Positions 1 to 10,370 of a stretch of 64,000 bases of DNA are shown one piece after another. The position numbers were made by a program, and so were the translations under genes. How positions within the stretch are numbered: the first letter of the stretch is position 1; the number at the start of each line of letters is the position of its first letter. The notes under the pieces were generated by a model. That model saw only the letters and a program-made list of their open reading frames with translations. It had not been told where the DNA came from and did no database searches. Source of the DNA: Phaffia rhodozyma (taxonomy: Eukaryota > Basidiomycota > Tremellomycetes > Cystofilobasidiales > Mrakiaceae); the NCBI GenBank assembly GCA_014706385.1, contig JACGZH010000011.1, positions 558,001-622,000 of the forward strand, read 5' to 3'.

Positions 1-1010
1 CTCGGTTCTCGACCGGTCTGACTCTCTACGCAGACGCTATCGGCTCTGGCTCGTCCGACGTTGGGGCTGGGTCTGGATCTGGGTCGACGTTTGTGGTGCC
101 GAGGCCGAGTGGACCGTCGTCGAAGAGGCCCGAGTTTTATGATGCAAAGGGCAAGCTGTTGGCTCCGTCGTTACTGCCTCACGTTCCTCCGACCCCGAAG
201 CAACCGGTGGTCAGACAGTATCTGGACGACACCGAGGTCGATCCGGCTCACCCGCTCTGGGCGTTTTTCAGGAAGGACGAGACGACTGGGAAGGTGCTTA
301 GTGTGGAACGAATGAGTCAGAACCAGCAGCGGTCCGGTATGTTTGTTTGTTTGTCTGTCTGTTTGGGAGGTTTTCTTTGTATGTGGGAGAAAGAGAGGAA
401 AGGAAGAATGAATGAGCTCTGGGTTGATTCTAAATATCTGTTTGTCTGCTTTTGTGTGTGGCTTTGCTTCTGTCTTGGTTTCCTAGGTCGACCGTATTTG
501 ACGAGTGAACTCCGGATAAAGTCGTTCCAGGAGCTTCACACCTTGTGGTTCTTGTTGCTCCGGGAGAAAAACATATTCTACACCCAGCGAGAAGAGATGC
601 GTCGGCGTGGGGTCCGGGCTGGTCTTGCTCTGGGCACGACCAAGCAACGAATGAAGGTGAGTGTGTGTGTGTGTTTTGGGAGATGATGTGATGTAGAGAA
701 GGAGGCAGAGGGACCAACGGATTGAGAGAGGGGGAAAAAAAAGCGAGAATGAAAAAGAAAGAATGACCGGTATGCTAACTCCTTGCTATCTGCACGTTCA
801 CAGATCCAAACGTCGATGGCTCGGATCAAGTACGTGTTGAACGAGCGTCGGTTGGCTTACTTGGCCGTTCAGGCGGATGCGAACGAACAGGCTCTCGCCC
901 AGGCCGAGAGAGATGAGTTGGAGGCCGAGTTGGCCAAACTGAGAGCACTTGAGGAGGAGGAGGCGGCAGTGGTAGCGGCGGCTGGTGGTCGTGGCCCTAG
1001 CGAGCTTTAA
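1..1010 (+). CDS. MRPL4: Mitochondrial large ribosomal subunit protein uL29m (MRP-L47/Mrpl4 family), 3' part
   Basis: Structural protein of the mitochondrial large ribosomal subunit. The left edge of the window cuts the gene; the frame is open from base 3. Exons are about 1-336, 487-656 and 804-1010, ending in TAA. The family core is clear: [20 protein letters not shown] followed by [16 protein letters not shown], the signature of MRP-L47/uL29m, where the helical uL29 fold binds 23S-type rRNA near the exit tunnel. The visible upstream part (RFSTG, then a Gly/Ser-rich stretch) looks like the end of a mitochondrial presequence. The C-terminus is an acidic Glu/Ala-rich helix of about 50 residues. 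Splice joins (TCCG|gtatgt, ATGAAG|gtgagt, cacag|ATC) keep the frame. Family assignment is by motif recognition; the N-terminus is not visible. Confidence 0.85.
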
Positions 1011-1871
1011 ACTGGGGGAGATGGAGGAGTAGGTATGATGAGAAAGATAGGAAAGAACAGAGTGAGCTGGTGTTGAATGGTGATTGTATCGACATGGATC
1101 TTTTTTTTTTTTTTTTTTTTCGTTCTTTTCTTTTCTTTTTTTCCTTTCCTTTCTTTTCCTTGCTGTGACAGACAAGTGTGAGGAGCAGGATGAGCCACTC
1201 AGTGTTGTGCATGGGCTGACTTGAGAACACGCTCAGGAAGGTTCAAGAGAAAGAGGGCGCGAGCAAGGCAAGAGCGAGAGAGAGAGAGAGAAGTAAGAAT
1301 GAAACACTGAGCAACCACGCGCACTAGCTTCATGAGATCCTGTGGCCAGAGCCAGCTTTGATCAATCACCAGGCTAGGGGAGAGAGACGTTCCCGAGACT
1401 GTACAGACTGGAGGCATCCCGACAAACACACCGGAGAGAGCAGCGAGTGAAAGTCTCCCGGGGGGGCGGGGGGGAACGTCATTGGCCGGGTCATTAGGAA
1501 AGTTTGTAATGGCCAATAGAAATTCTGTAGTCTGAGTTTGTAGTCATTCGAAAGACTACGAAAACTGGATGCCCCCATTAGAGACGTTGTAGTATGATTT
1601 CCTAATGAGATGTCTTGCCCCCCTCCCCCCCCTTTAGGCAGCCCCCCCCCCCAAGAACAATCCCCCCCCCCCCCCGCCGAATTTGGATCATCTCCATTCC
1701 CCCCCCGTTGACCTCATCGATTCCCTCTGCTTTCGTTCGCTCCCCCCCATCAACCCTCTCGTCCATACAATCTCCTTGCTCTTGCTCTTGCTCTCGAACA
1801 GTCCCCCTCGCTTTCTCTATCACGTCCATCCAGTTCCCCCCCGGTAAACTAGCTCACTCGACCCCCACGCC
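1011..1871. other. Intergenic region upstream of hexokinase: poly-T and repeated C-tracts
   Basis: No gene is seen in these 861 bases. They hold the 3' flank of the ribosomal gene, a run of 20 T at 1101-1120 followed by a T/C-rich stretch, a GA repeat at about 1276-1291, and then a pyrimidine-rich promoter region with C-runs of 6, 8, 11, 14 and 8 at 1618-1623, 1625-1632, 1642-1652, 1662-1675 and 1699-1706. The CT-rich stretch leading to the hexokinase ATG resembles the pyrimidine-rich core promoters common in fungi. Confidence 0.6.
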
Positions 1872-4466
1872 ATGGCCCCCACTGCCGCCTCCGCTGCCGT
1901 GTCGACAAAACCGAGGTTACCACAGGCCGTTCAGGCATTGGAACCTTCGTTCTTCCTCGAGACCCCCAAGCTTCAACAGATCGTCAAGGCCTTCAGAGCA
2001 GAGTTCTCCCAAGGTTAGTCTGTTGTTCAGTGGTGTGCTGTGTGGTTGAATGTTGTTCGGCAAGCCATCGTTCTTGAGCTTGATCTCTCCATCTCTTCTT
2101 TGCATTGCCGCTTTTTTTTCTTCTTCTTCTTGTTCTTCTGCCGGATGGTACTGACCATCTCTCGTCCGTCTTGCTCGTCCTGTTTGTTCTCCCCCCCGGG
2201 CATTCTCAGGCCTCACATCATACGGCAAGGATGTCGCCATGATCCCCAGTTACATCACCGGTGTTCCCGACGGAAACGAAGAAGGGTTCGTCGTTCTTTT
2301 TTTTTTTTTCCTTCCTCCTTTTTTTCCCTTCTTCTTTTTTTTCCTTCTTCTTCTTCACCTCCCTCCCGCTCCCCCCTCCCGCTTGGGACCATCACATCTC
2401 TTCCCTTGCTTGCCCCCCCCCTTGTCTGTATGGTTCACTCTCACTCACCCGTCTGTTTGGTTGCCCCCCTGGTGTGAACAGAACATTCCTCGCTCTCGAC
2501 CTCGGAGGAACGAACCTGTGAGTGGTCGGTTTCGAGCTCACCTTCTTGTTGAGTGAACCGGGAATACTGAAGAGAATGAGATACGCTCTCTTTTTTTTCT
2601 TCTTCTTTTTCTTTCTTTCTTCCCTCTTCCCTTCCCTTCCCTAGGCGAGTGTGCGAGGTCAGACTTCTTGGCTCCCACAAGTTCACCATCAAGCAGCAAA
2701 AGTACAAGGTCTCCGACGATCTCAAGCGGGGAGACGCCCGGGATCTCTTTGGTCGGTCTTCATTCATTCGTTTGCCAAGAGGAATGAGAAAGCCAAGCTG
2801 ATGATAGGTGATACATGTTGCACGCACACACAGACTACATCGCCGAGTCCGTCGACTCCTTCCTCACAGAGATTGGAACCGAATCCGACTCTGGCAAGGT
2901 CCTTCATCTCGGTTTCACCTTCAGGTTGGTCTCTCTGTTTCCATCAAACTGCCCATCGCCTGACGTTTCCTTCCCGGCGGTCTTGCTTTCTCTGTTCGCT
3001 CCCCCCTCTGATCTTTTTGCCTCTTTACTTTCTTCTCCCTCCTCCAGTTTCCCCGTCGAGCAGACCGCTCTGGATGCCGGAACCATCCTCACCTGGACAA
3101 AGGGTTTCTCTGCCACCAACGCCATCGGAAACGACGTCGTCAAACTTCTCCAGGACAGTCTCGACCGAAAGCACATTCACGTCCGATGCAGTGCTCTTGT
3201 GAACGACGTTAGTATCCTCTCGTTTTGATCATCTTCTCTATCATCTCTGATCGGTCGTCCTGCTCTCTTGCCTTGTTCTGTTTTTCTTCCCCGTCCTGCT
3301 CTCTTGCCCTCTTAAACTTTTCCTCTCCCACCCTCTCACTTACCATCAAACAGACCGTCGGAACCATGCTCTCCTCTTCCTACCAGCACGGACCGGCCCT
3401 CATCGGAGCAATCTTTGGAACCGGAACGAACGGAGCCTATCTCGAGGACCTCTCCAAGATCACAAAGCTCGGAGAGTCCTACATCAAGGAACAGACCGCC
3501 AAGGTCGGCAGCAAGATGGTCATCAACACCGAGTGGGGAGCGTTGGACAACTCGAGGGCCGTCTTGCCCATCACTCTCTTTGACGGAGCGCTCGACCGAT
3601 TGTCCATCAACCCGTACGTCCTCTCTTTCTTTCTTTCTTCTTGACCTTGACCTTGACCTCGACCTCGTCCTTGTCCTTCCCTCTCCCATCCCGTTCTGAC
3701 ACCCCATCCCTCTCAAACTTACCCACAGCCACAAGCAGGCGTTCGAAAAGCTCATCTCTGGAATGTACCTCGGAGAGATCACCCGAAACATCTTGCTCCA
3801 CTTTATCGACTCGTCCCTCTTGTTCTCGGGTTACTCAACCCCCGAGTTGAACGCCCACTACGGAATCGACACATCCTTCCTCTCCTTTGTCGAGGCCGCC
3901 GCTGATATTGCCCCCAAAAAGGAGTCAACCTCCTCCTCCGATCTCACCCCAGCCCAGCAGGCTATCAAGGAACTCATCACAAAGTATCTCGGCGTAAAGG
4001 CAAAGCACATCTCCCAGCAGGATGTCGAACTTGTCCTCTGGGCCGTCCAGGCCGTCGGTAGCAGAGCCGCCGCCTTGAGTGCTTGTGCCATCGCCTGTAT
4101 CGTCCTCCACACCCAAGGAGAGACCGCAGAGGACGTCAAGAACGTCGACCTTCTCGACGTCGGAGTCGATGGAAGGTTCGTTCGCTCTGTGTTTTGTGAT
4201 CATTAATCTAGCTCAATCCTTTTTTTGTTCCTGGTTGCTCATCCCTTTCCTTCCTCCTTTCCTCCCTCCCTCCCTCTCGCAGTGTGGCCGAGTTGTACCC
4301 CCATTTCCAGGAGCGCGTCAATTCTTACCTCGCCGCTCTTCTCGGAGAGGAATACGCCAGCAAGATCAGACTCGTCCTCGCCAAGGACGGTAGTGGTGTC
4401 GGAGCCGCGTTGGCCGCGTTGCAAGCAAAGAAGGATCTCGACGCTCTCGCCGCTGTCGAGAATTAG
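1872..4466 (+). CDS. HXK: Hexokinase (ATP:hexose 6-phosphotransferase)
   Basis: Cytosolic enzyme that phosphorylates glucose and other hexoses at C6 with ATP, the first step of glycolysis. Nine exons: 1872-2013, 2210-2285, 2482-2517, 2645-2751, 2834-2924, 3048-3207, 3354-3613, 3729-4175, 4283-4466. They sum to 1503 nt (500 residues), the usual fungal single-domain hexokinase length. Motifs in order: GLTSYGKDVAMIPSYITG near residue 48, the phosphate loop LALDLGGTNLRV near 80, the sugar-binding LGFTFSFPVEQ and WTKGF, ALVNDTVGT with the catalytic Asp, and IGAIFGTGTNGAY. The start sits in a good context (cgccATGgcc) after a CT-rich leader. Every splice join restores a conserved hexokinase word, so the model is firm. 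Whether it is the regulatory type-II-like isozyme or a plain hexokinase cannot be told from sequence alone. Confidence 0.97.
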
Positions 4467-5201
4467 ACTCTGTTTTGCGCTTGTGTCGAAGGATGGATCG
4501 AAGAGAATGAAAAGATAATCACATTTAATATCACCCGGCCCTGTGGATGATGCCCTTTTGCAAACCAACCAATGTAAAGAAGGAGGGGAAGCGAGGAAAG
4601 GAGGAGGTCTCGTTGAAATCTATGAATCCTTCCAATCCTTTATATCTCTTTCTCTTTTTTTTTCTTTTTTTTTTCTTCCTTTCTTTTTCTTCTTCCCTCT
4701 CTTTCTTCTCTCTCACAACACCCCCTGTATCCGTCTTTTCTTTTCTTCCTTTGCCCTCATCTTTGAAACTGAAAACATCTTTCTAAAAGAAAACCCTTGA
4801 AAATAAACCCCCCCTTCTTGTGTTGGTTGACTATTAAATCATCCCGCTCCCCTCTTCGCCCTCTTACCTCTCTCTCATTCTCTAATCTATGCTTCTATCA
4901 CTCATCCATCGAATGCGCATAAAATAACTTTCTCTGCTCTCTCTCTCTCTCTCACACACACATCGTTTTCTCCCTCTCTTTTTTCCTATTCTTTTGTCTT
5001 TTCGTCCATGTCGTGTTGTTATCTGTCGTGTCGTGTCGTGTTGTCTTCTGTTTCTTTTTCTTTTTTCCTTCTTCTTTTTGTTTGTCTGCCTTTTCTTTTC
5101 CCCCGTTTGCCACTGCTTATATGATCCATTGTTCCTCATCTTTCTTCCGTCACACGCACACACACACACTGCAAGCAGAGAACGACGAAAAAAAGCCCAT
5201 C
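4467..5201. other. Convergent 3' flanks of hexokinase and MED19
   Basis: This 735-base stretch lies between two stop codons facing each other. It is strongly T/C-rich on the + strand (several runs of TTTTCTTTCTT type between 4640 and 5110), with a CA repeat near 5155-5169. I see no open frame with family resemblance and no RNA gene. It most likely holds the two 3' untranslated regions. Confidence 0.55.
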
Positions 5202-6868
5202 TCATCGGCCGTATTGGTTCGAATACGAACGGGAATAAGACTGGAAGCTCGAGTTTGACTGGTGATCTGCCGGGAACGAGCCCGGGGTCCGTCCGGAGCC
5301 ACCCCCGGGGGTCCTGCCGTCGTCGTCGTTCGTCGAACCGGGTGTCGGCCCGTTCAAGACGGGCACCGGCGTCCGCTTCCCGTTCCCGGACCCGTGGAGT
5401 TTGTTTGATCCCCCGTACCCATCTGGATGTGAGCCCGAGTGGGGATGCGACTGGGAGGACGAAGGCGTCTTGCCTCCTGGCGTAGGAGCGGTTGACTGCA
5501 GGTTCGTCGGGTGGTCAGAATGAAACAAAAAGGTTGTCATCGTCAGAACAAGCAAGGAAACACAGACACTCTGAGGGGGGAAATCAAGAAAGTCAAAGAT
5601 TTCCTTCTTCGCAAATGAGAAGAAGAAGAAAAAGAAGAAGAAAAAAAAAAAAACCTACATCCCGTCTTCGTTTAATAGATCCACCCTGGCCAGGCGAGAC
5701 ACCCGATCCGTGACCATGCCCGTGCGAGAGATGAGAATGAGCCGGAGACGGAACGTCCCCCGACAGGAGTGGGTTGAGGGACGATGGACCCAGCCCGATG
5801 TCGTCTATCGGTCTAGGACGTTTCGCTTTCTGCTCGTTCGTGTGCGTGTGTGTATTAAGAAAAGCGTAGAGTCAAGGTTAGATTTGACACTGGGTGATAC
5901 ATCAAAAAGGGTGACCGTCGTACCTTTCTCTTCTCAGGTCTGGGTTGTCGAACGAACAAAGCTGGGTCTTTTGCCTGATCATCCCGTTTCGATTCGAGTT
6001 GTTTAACGTTTCGACAAACACCAAAGAAAAAGAAAAGATACCAAATCAACATCAGTCCAACGATCTACTTGGACTCACACATGTAAAAGATGAATAGCCT
6101 GGGCGTACCTCTTCGAGGTCCCCAGGAGCCAACCACCAACCAGCCTGTTCTAATTCTGCTTTCGACCTCTTCTTGATCTCCTGGGTAGGCAGAGCGTTCC
6201 CTTGGTCGTCAGTTGATTCAAACACCAGCCGGTGAAACGACGACGGTGGGATCTGGATGATCGGGTGATTACCTGAGATGTGGTGAGAATGATCCGAAGC
6301 GCCCCCATCAAAGAGAAAGCAAAACCCCCTCGGGAAGGAAACCCTCAAAACCTCAGCAACTCGAACCTATACGCGTGATCCAACGAGAAACTCGAGCTCC
6401 CCGATAGAAAGAAGAAGAAGCAAAAAAAAGAAAGAGACAAACCGAGAACGACACACTCCGGCACGAGATCTTCATAGTTGTCCTTCATCTTCTTCAAATC
6501 CATCACCGCCTCCTTCCTCGCCGTCAGCCCCGACTCTTTGGATTTACCCTTCTCGTCGAGCTGTTGGCCGACCAGCGGTTTGGGATTTCGAAAGTACGGC
6601 CGGACGAACGTATCGTACGACGTCCGGAGCGACAGATGTGTCAGCAGGTCAACCGAGCCTGTCAAATGAGCTGGTGGCCCAGGGTCTGCAAGGAATGAGA
6701 TACGAGTTGAGATAGCGAATGAACAAGATCGAAAGATCGTCAGACAACCATCAACGGTCAGTAGTACGCTGATACAAGTTCAAGACACACGACCATCTCA
6801 CCTGGTGGTTGGAACGGGATGAGAACTGGAGGAAGTCGAGAAGAAGAAGCTACCGGTTGATCAGCCAT
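5202..6868 (-). CDS. MED19: Mediator complex subunit 19 (Med19/Rox3 family)
   Basis: Head-module subunit of Mediator, which links sequence-specific regulators to RNA polymerase II in the nucleus. Six exons on the minus strand: 6868-6802, 6685-6443, 6272-6109, 5974-5924, 5829-5659, 5495-5202. They sum to 990 nt, 329 residues plus TGA. The N-terminal half carries the Med19 core: HLTGSVDLLTHLSLRTSYDT then FVRPYFRN, followed by a lysine-rich segment and YEDLVPECV. NHPIIQIPPSSFHRLVF and a GWWLAPGD segment follow. The tail from about residue 170 is basic (EKRKKAKRPRP) and then Gly/Ser/Pro/His-rich, with HSHLSHGHGHG and repeated TPG motifs, as expected for a disordered Mediator tail. The ATG is immediately preceded (in gene sense) by a CA repeat. 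Divergent from SEC17 with about 250 bases between start codons. Assignment rests on the TGS-LLT-L-YD-FVRP pattern and is likely but not certain. Confidence 0.78.
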
Positions 6869-6892
6869 TGTGTGTGTGTGTGTGTGTGTGTA
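6869..6892. repeat. (TG)n microsatellite abutting the MED19 start codon
   Basis: About eleven TG units on the + strand (CA in MED19 sense) end directly at the MED19 ATG, so they form the last bases of its 5' leader within the short MED19/SEC17 divergent promoter. Confidence 0.85.
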
Positions 6893-7116
6893 TCGGATGC
6901 CTTGGCAGAGAATGGATATGCGGATATCAAACACCAGATGAGAGTCAAGAGTCCGAACGCTCAAAGCCAAGGGGGGAAAGAGAAAACAACGAAAGCTGTG
7001 CAAGAAAGATGCTATGACGAAGTTTGTCCTTCTCCTACTTCTGGTTCAACCTACCCATCCATCAAGCATCAGCTCTCACACATCTCACAGCTCCATCATA
7101 CATATACACATACAGC
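6893..7116. promoter_or_regulatory. Divergent MED19/SEC17 promoter region
   Basis: Only 248 bases separate the two start codons, including the TG repeat. The segment just upstream of SEC17 is pyrimidine-rich (cctacttctggttcaacctacccatccatc). No TATA box stands out. Both transcripts must start inside this interval; this is inferred from gene orientation. Confidence 0.5.
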
Positions 7117-8580
7117 ATGGCTCCCTCTTCGGTAGATCTCTTGGCAAAGGCCAACAAGAAGGCTTCTTCTTCCACAGGCTGGTTTTCTTCTTCTTCAACA
7201 AAGTTCGAGGAAGCCGCCGATCTTGTTAGTTCTCATGGAGTTTTTTTTTCTTTCTTTCTTTCGACTCGACCCTAAGCGGTCGTCCAGCTGATTCGACGTT
7301 GAACTTCTATCAATCTGATTTCGTCGCGGAAACATCACCACAGTTCCAACAAGCGGCCAACGCGTTCAAGCTTGAAAAAAACTGGGATTCTAGTGGACGA
7401 GCTTTCGACAAGTGAGTTGACAATCATGATCAGCCCAGGTGCTTGTCGCTCTAATCAGTTCTCGTCTCCTTGCTTATCGACCCAATCCATCCTACTGTCG
7501 CTCAGGGAGGGAGAATGCAGACTCAAGGCGAACGAGAAGGACGACGCTATAGCAGCTTTCTGGAACGCATCCAAATCGTATGTTCCTCTTACTCCTCCCC
7601 GTATCACTCTAGAACCTCCTCCGAGGGCATGTTGTGTCCCCCCCCTTCCTATCTTGACGTCACCCTACCCCTTCTCATCCTCCTCAGGTTCAAGCAATCC
7701 ACCTCAGTATCCTCCGTCTCGGACGCTGTCAACGCGCTGACTCAAGCAATCACCCTTCTCACTGAGCAAGGACGATTCCGACAAGCTGCCGATCGACAGA
7801 AAGAAGTCGGCAACATCCTAAAAGAGTCGGATCTACCCGCCGCTAGGGACGCGTTCGAAAAGGCGGGAGAATGGTACCAGATGGAGGATGCTCAGGCGTG
7901 AGTTCTCTGTCTCTCCCTCTATCACTTGTTGGCACCATGTTTGACCACGCTGAACTTTCCTGTGTACGTTCTTGGGTCATTCACAGCACGGGAAACGCTA
8001 TTCTGAAGGAAGCAGCAGAGATCTCTGGATCACTTGGAGACTACAAACGGGCGGTCGATACGTTTGTCCAGGTCGGAAACTGGAGTTTAAGCAGCCCACT
8101 GACAAAGTACAGCGTCAAGGAGATCTGGCTCAAAGCTGGTCTTTGGTTCGTTTTCCCTTCAGCTCCCTTTCGACCAGAGATCGCGAACGATTCGTCAGGC
8201 TAATTGAGCTATTTGTTTCCGATCAACCAGTGCGCTGGGAGCTGAAGATGTCGTGCTGGCTCGTAACCTGCTCGATAAGTTTGCCCAACAAGGTTTGTCC
8301 CATCTTGTCCTTTTGTCTGATTGCAAATACAAGGATACAATTCTAACACTGTTTTATCTCTGTTTCCGTTGTGTACGTCCCTCCTGAAGATGTCACATTC
8401 CCCTCTACTAGAGAAGCTCGGTTCCTCAACAACATCGTGATCGCATACGGTGACGGCGATGTCGAAGCCTTCACCGCTCATGTGGTCGAGTACGACCAGG
8501 TCACAAAACTTGACAACTGGAAGACGGAAATCCTGTTGAGGATCAAGAAGACGATCGGTGATGAGGGAGGTTTGGCTTGA
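7117..8580 (+). CDS. SEC17: Alpha-SNAP (Sec17), NSF adaptor for SNARE disassembly
   Basis: Adaptor that recruits the AAA ATPase NSF/Sec18 to SNARE complexes and stimulates their disassembly after membrane fusion, at cytosolic membrane faces. Seven exons: 7117-7224, 7344-7411, 7506-7577, 7688-7897, 7987-8145, 8231-8292, 8390-8580. They sum to 870 nt, 289 residues, almost the same length as yeast Sec17. TPR-like helical repeats are readable: YEEAADL-type N-terminus (KFEEAADL, FQQAANAFKLEKNWDSSGRA), then AADRQKEVGNILKESDLPAA, KEAAEISGSLGDYKRAVDTF, and LTKYSVKEIWLKAGLCAL. The conserved C-terminal tail WKTEILLRIKKTIGDEGGLA contains the leucines that stimulate NSF. Each intron join restores a conserved SNAP word. 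High confidence. Confidence 0.96.
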
Positions 8581-8899
8581 TGCGTCTTTACCTCTTCTGC
8601 TCTTTCTTCTCGTTCCTCTTGCGAGTGGACGTCAATCTTTTCTTCATTGTCTCTTTCCCTTACGGCCCTTTCTTTCTTTTATGCATTGAACCTTGATTAC
8701 AGTCCAGTTTTAAACGACATTCGATATCTTCACACTCTTTCTATCTCTTTCACTACGACTTGTTCTCTTTCCTTGCGTGCCATTTCATTGTTCATTATTT
8801 CAAGATGACGTTCTCGTCCGCATTGACGACAGCGGCCGGTTTTGTTTCTCTCAGTTCTGAATCTCAACCAGGAAGGATGATACAAGGGGATTCAAAGAT
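8581..8899. other. Convergent 3' flanks of SEC17 and the GNAT gene
   Basis: 319 bases, T-rich after the SEC17 stop. A small forward open frame overlaps only the neighbouring minus-strand gene. Nothing else is seen. Confidence 0.5.
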
Positions 8900-10036
8900 T
8901 TATATTCGAACGGTGAGAACCATCTTTTGATGCTCTGTATCCTCCTGCATCAAGTTCGATGGGAGAGACCGAACGAGGAAAGACGCAGAAAGCCGGGGAA
9001 GAAATTGGCTCGATTCAGTCAGTCTCTTGCTGTGTACAGCGCATATGATGATGAGGAGGAGACGAAGAAAAAGAAGCAATGCTATACCTCTGAAAACCGA
9101 GGGCCCACAGGGACATATCCTTTCTGTTTATATACCCAGAAAGGTAAAATAAAAAAGAAAACAAAAGAGAAGAAGATGAAGCACCAAGAGCGTTGTCAGA
9201 AGGGAGAGAGAAAAATATGAGCGAGTCAGTTTGATCCCAAGAAAGTGAGAAATACCTTCTCGTAAAACCCAATCGCGTGTGCCTATAGATGATGAATGGA
9301 TAAATGAAAAAAACAGTCTGGCTCAGCTCAGCTTGACTTGATAGTTAAACCTCCCAAGATCTGACCTGCGAATGACACATCACCACTGCTTCCTTCTCGC
9401 CTCTTTGTCTAGCTTGTTCTATCGCGTAAAGTGTAACGTGATCCACGAGCTTTGCTCCTAGTTTGTAAGATCTGAATGCTGGAAGGACGGCCAGCCTGCC
9501 GAGCTTGAGATTCAAAGAAGCCGTAGTGGTTCTATCAGCGAGCGCTGAAACGCATCTTGAGAAGAAGAAGAAAGAAGGGAAGAAAGTCAAGAGATGGCGC
9601 ACCTTGTTAGAAGGTGGATAGAATCTGACGTTTCCTACTGCTTCCGAAGTAGGCGTGTGGACCAAGAGAAAGTGGGCGGAAGTATGATCGTATCTATTTG
9701 ATCGAGCCCAAGAAAGAGAGAAAAGCTTAGCGAGCGATCATCTACAGTTACGACTCGTACAGAATTAAGAAAAGGAAAATAACGAAATAATCACTCGTCC
9801 TGTTCAATCTTGGGATCATAGCCTTGTTCATCGACAAAGACTGTATCAAACGAAGCAGAGCAGTCCTTTCAGCCTTTCCTTGACTCTGGCTGGGTACGAG
9901 ATAATCGACGGATAGATGGGGACGAACCTTTCAATCGGACATCCATGCATCGCTTGAAATCCTCTGGCTTTGTTGCGTGGATGATATGGAACTCTGTAGA
10001 GGGGGCACTATATGTAGAGGAGTTCGAGGACGTCAT
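8900..10036 (-). CDS. GNAT-family N-acetyltransferase, small seven-exon gene
   Basis: Predicted acetyl-CoA-dependent N-acetyltransferase of the YjcF/ElaA-like GNAT type; substrate unknown. Exons (minus strand): 10036-9928, 9840-9795, 9693-9603, 9503-9366, 9282-9256, 9123-9088, 8944-8900. They sum to 492 nt, 163 residues plus TAA. The spliced protein reads as a complete GNAT fold: KRCMDVRLKVFVDEQGYDP (motif C region), DEYDHTSAHFLLVHTP, NVRFYPPSNKLGRLAVLPAF then RSYKLGAKLVDHV (motif A with the acetyl-CoA loop R-S-Y-K-L-G in place of the usual R-G-x-G-x-G), MCHSQAHAIGFYEKKGYVPV and GPRFSEEDTEHQKMVLTVRI. The last three exons are only 27, 36 and 45 nt, yet each falls on a conserved GNAT word and all joins are phase 0. 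No single exon is long, so an automated annotation could easily miss or truncate this gene. Confidence 0.82.
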
Positions 10037-10370
10037 CGATGGGCTATGTAAAGGTGCTCGGAGAGAGTGAGAGAGAGAGGGTTATCGCATGGCAGAGGTC
10101 ACTACATAGTCAAAGATGGTTGATGATCTTAGGCCAAGTCCGACGTCTGATGTGAGGTGACTAACCGGTCGTTTGCCATGCCTGCAAGTTGTCTCATGAT
10201 TATATATACACACGCTGACACACACACACACAAACGCATACTCATACATCCAACCCGCATCATACATTTGACCGTCGGCAGTTCGTGATTCAATCCAGCA
10301 TCAACTCATCAGTATCACGAAGTGAAACCGAAGGAATAAGAAAAAGAAAATACAAAAAGATTGATTCGTC
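10037..10370. promoter_or_regulatory. Divergent promoter between the GNAT gene and the 169-residue protein gene
   Basis: 334 bases between start codons. A CA repeat lies at about 10216-10232 next to a TATATATA stretch (10200-10207). Nothing coding is seen. Confidence 0.45.

Noticed and set aside
10200..10235. TATATATA plus CA repeat as a possible CRISPR-like or mobile-element terminus
   Set aside because: A plain microsatellite within a divergent promoter. There are no direct-repeat/spacer units, no terminal inverted repeats and no transposase anywhere in the window.
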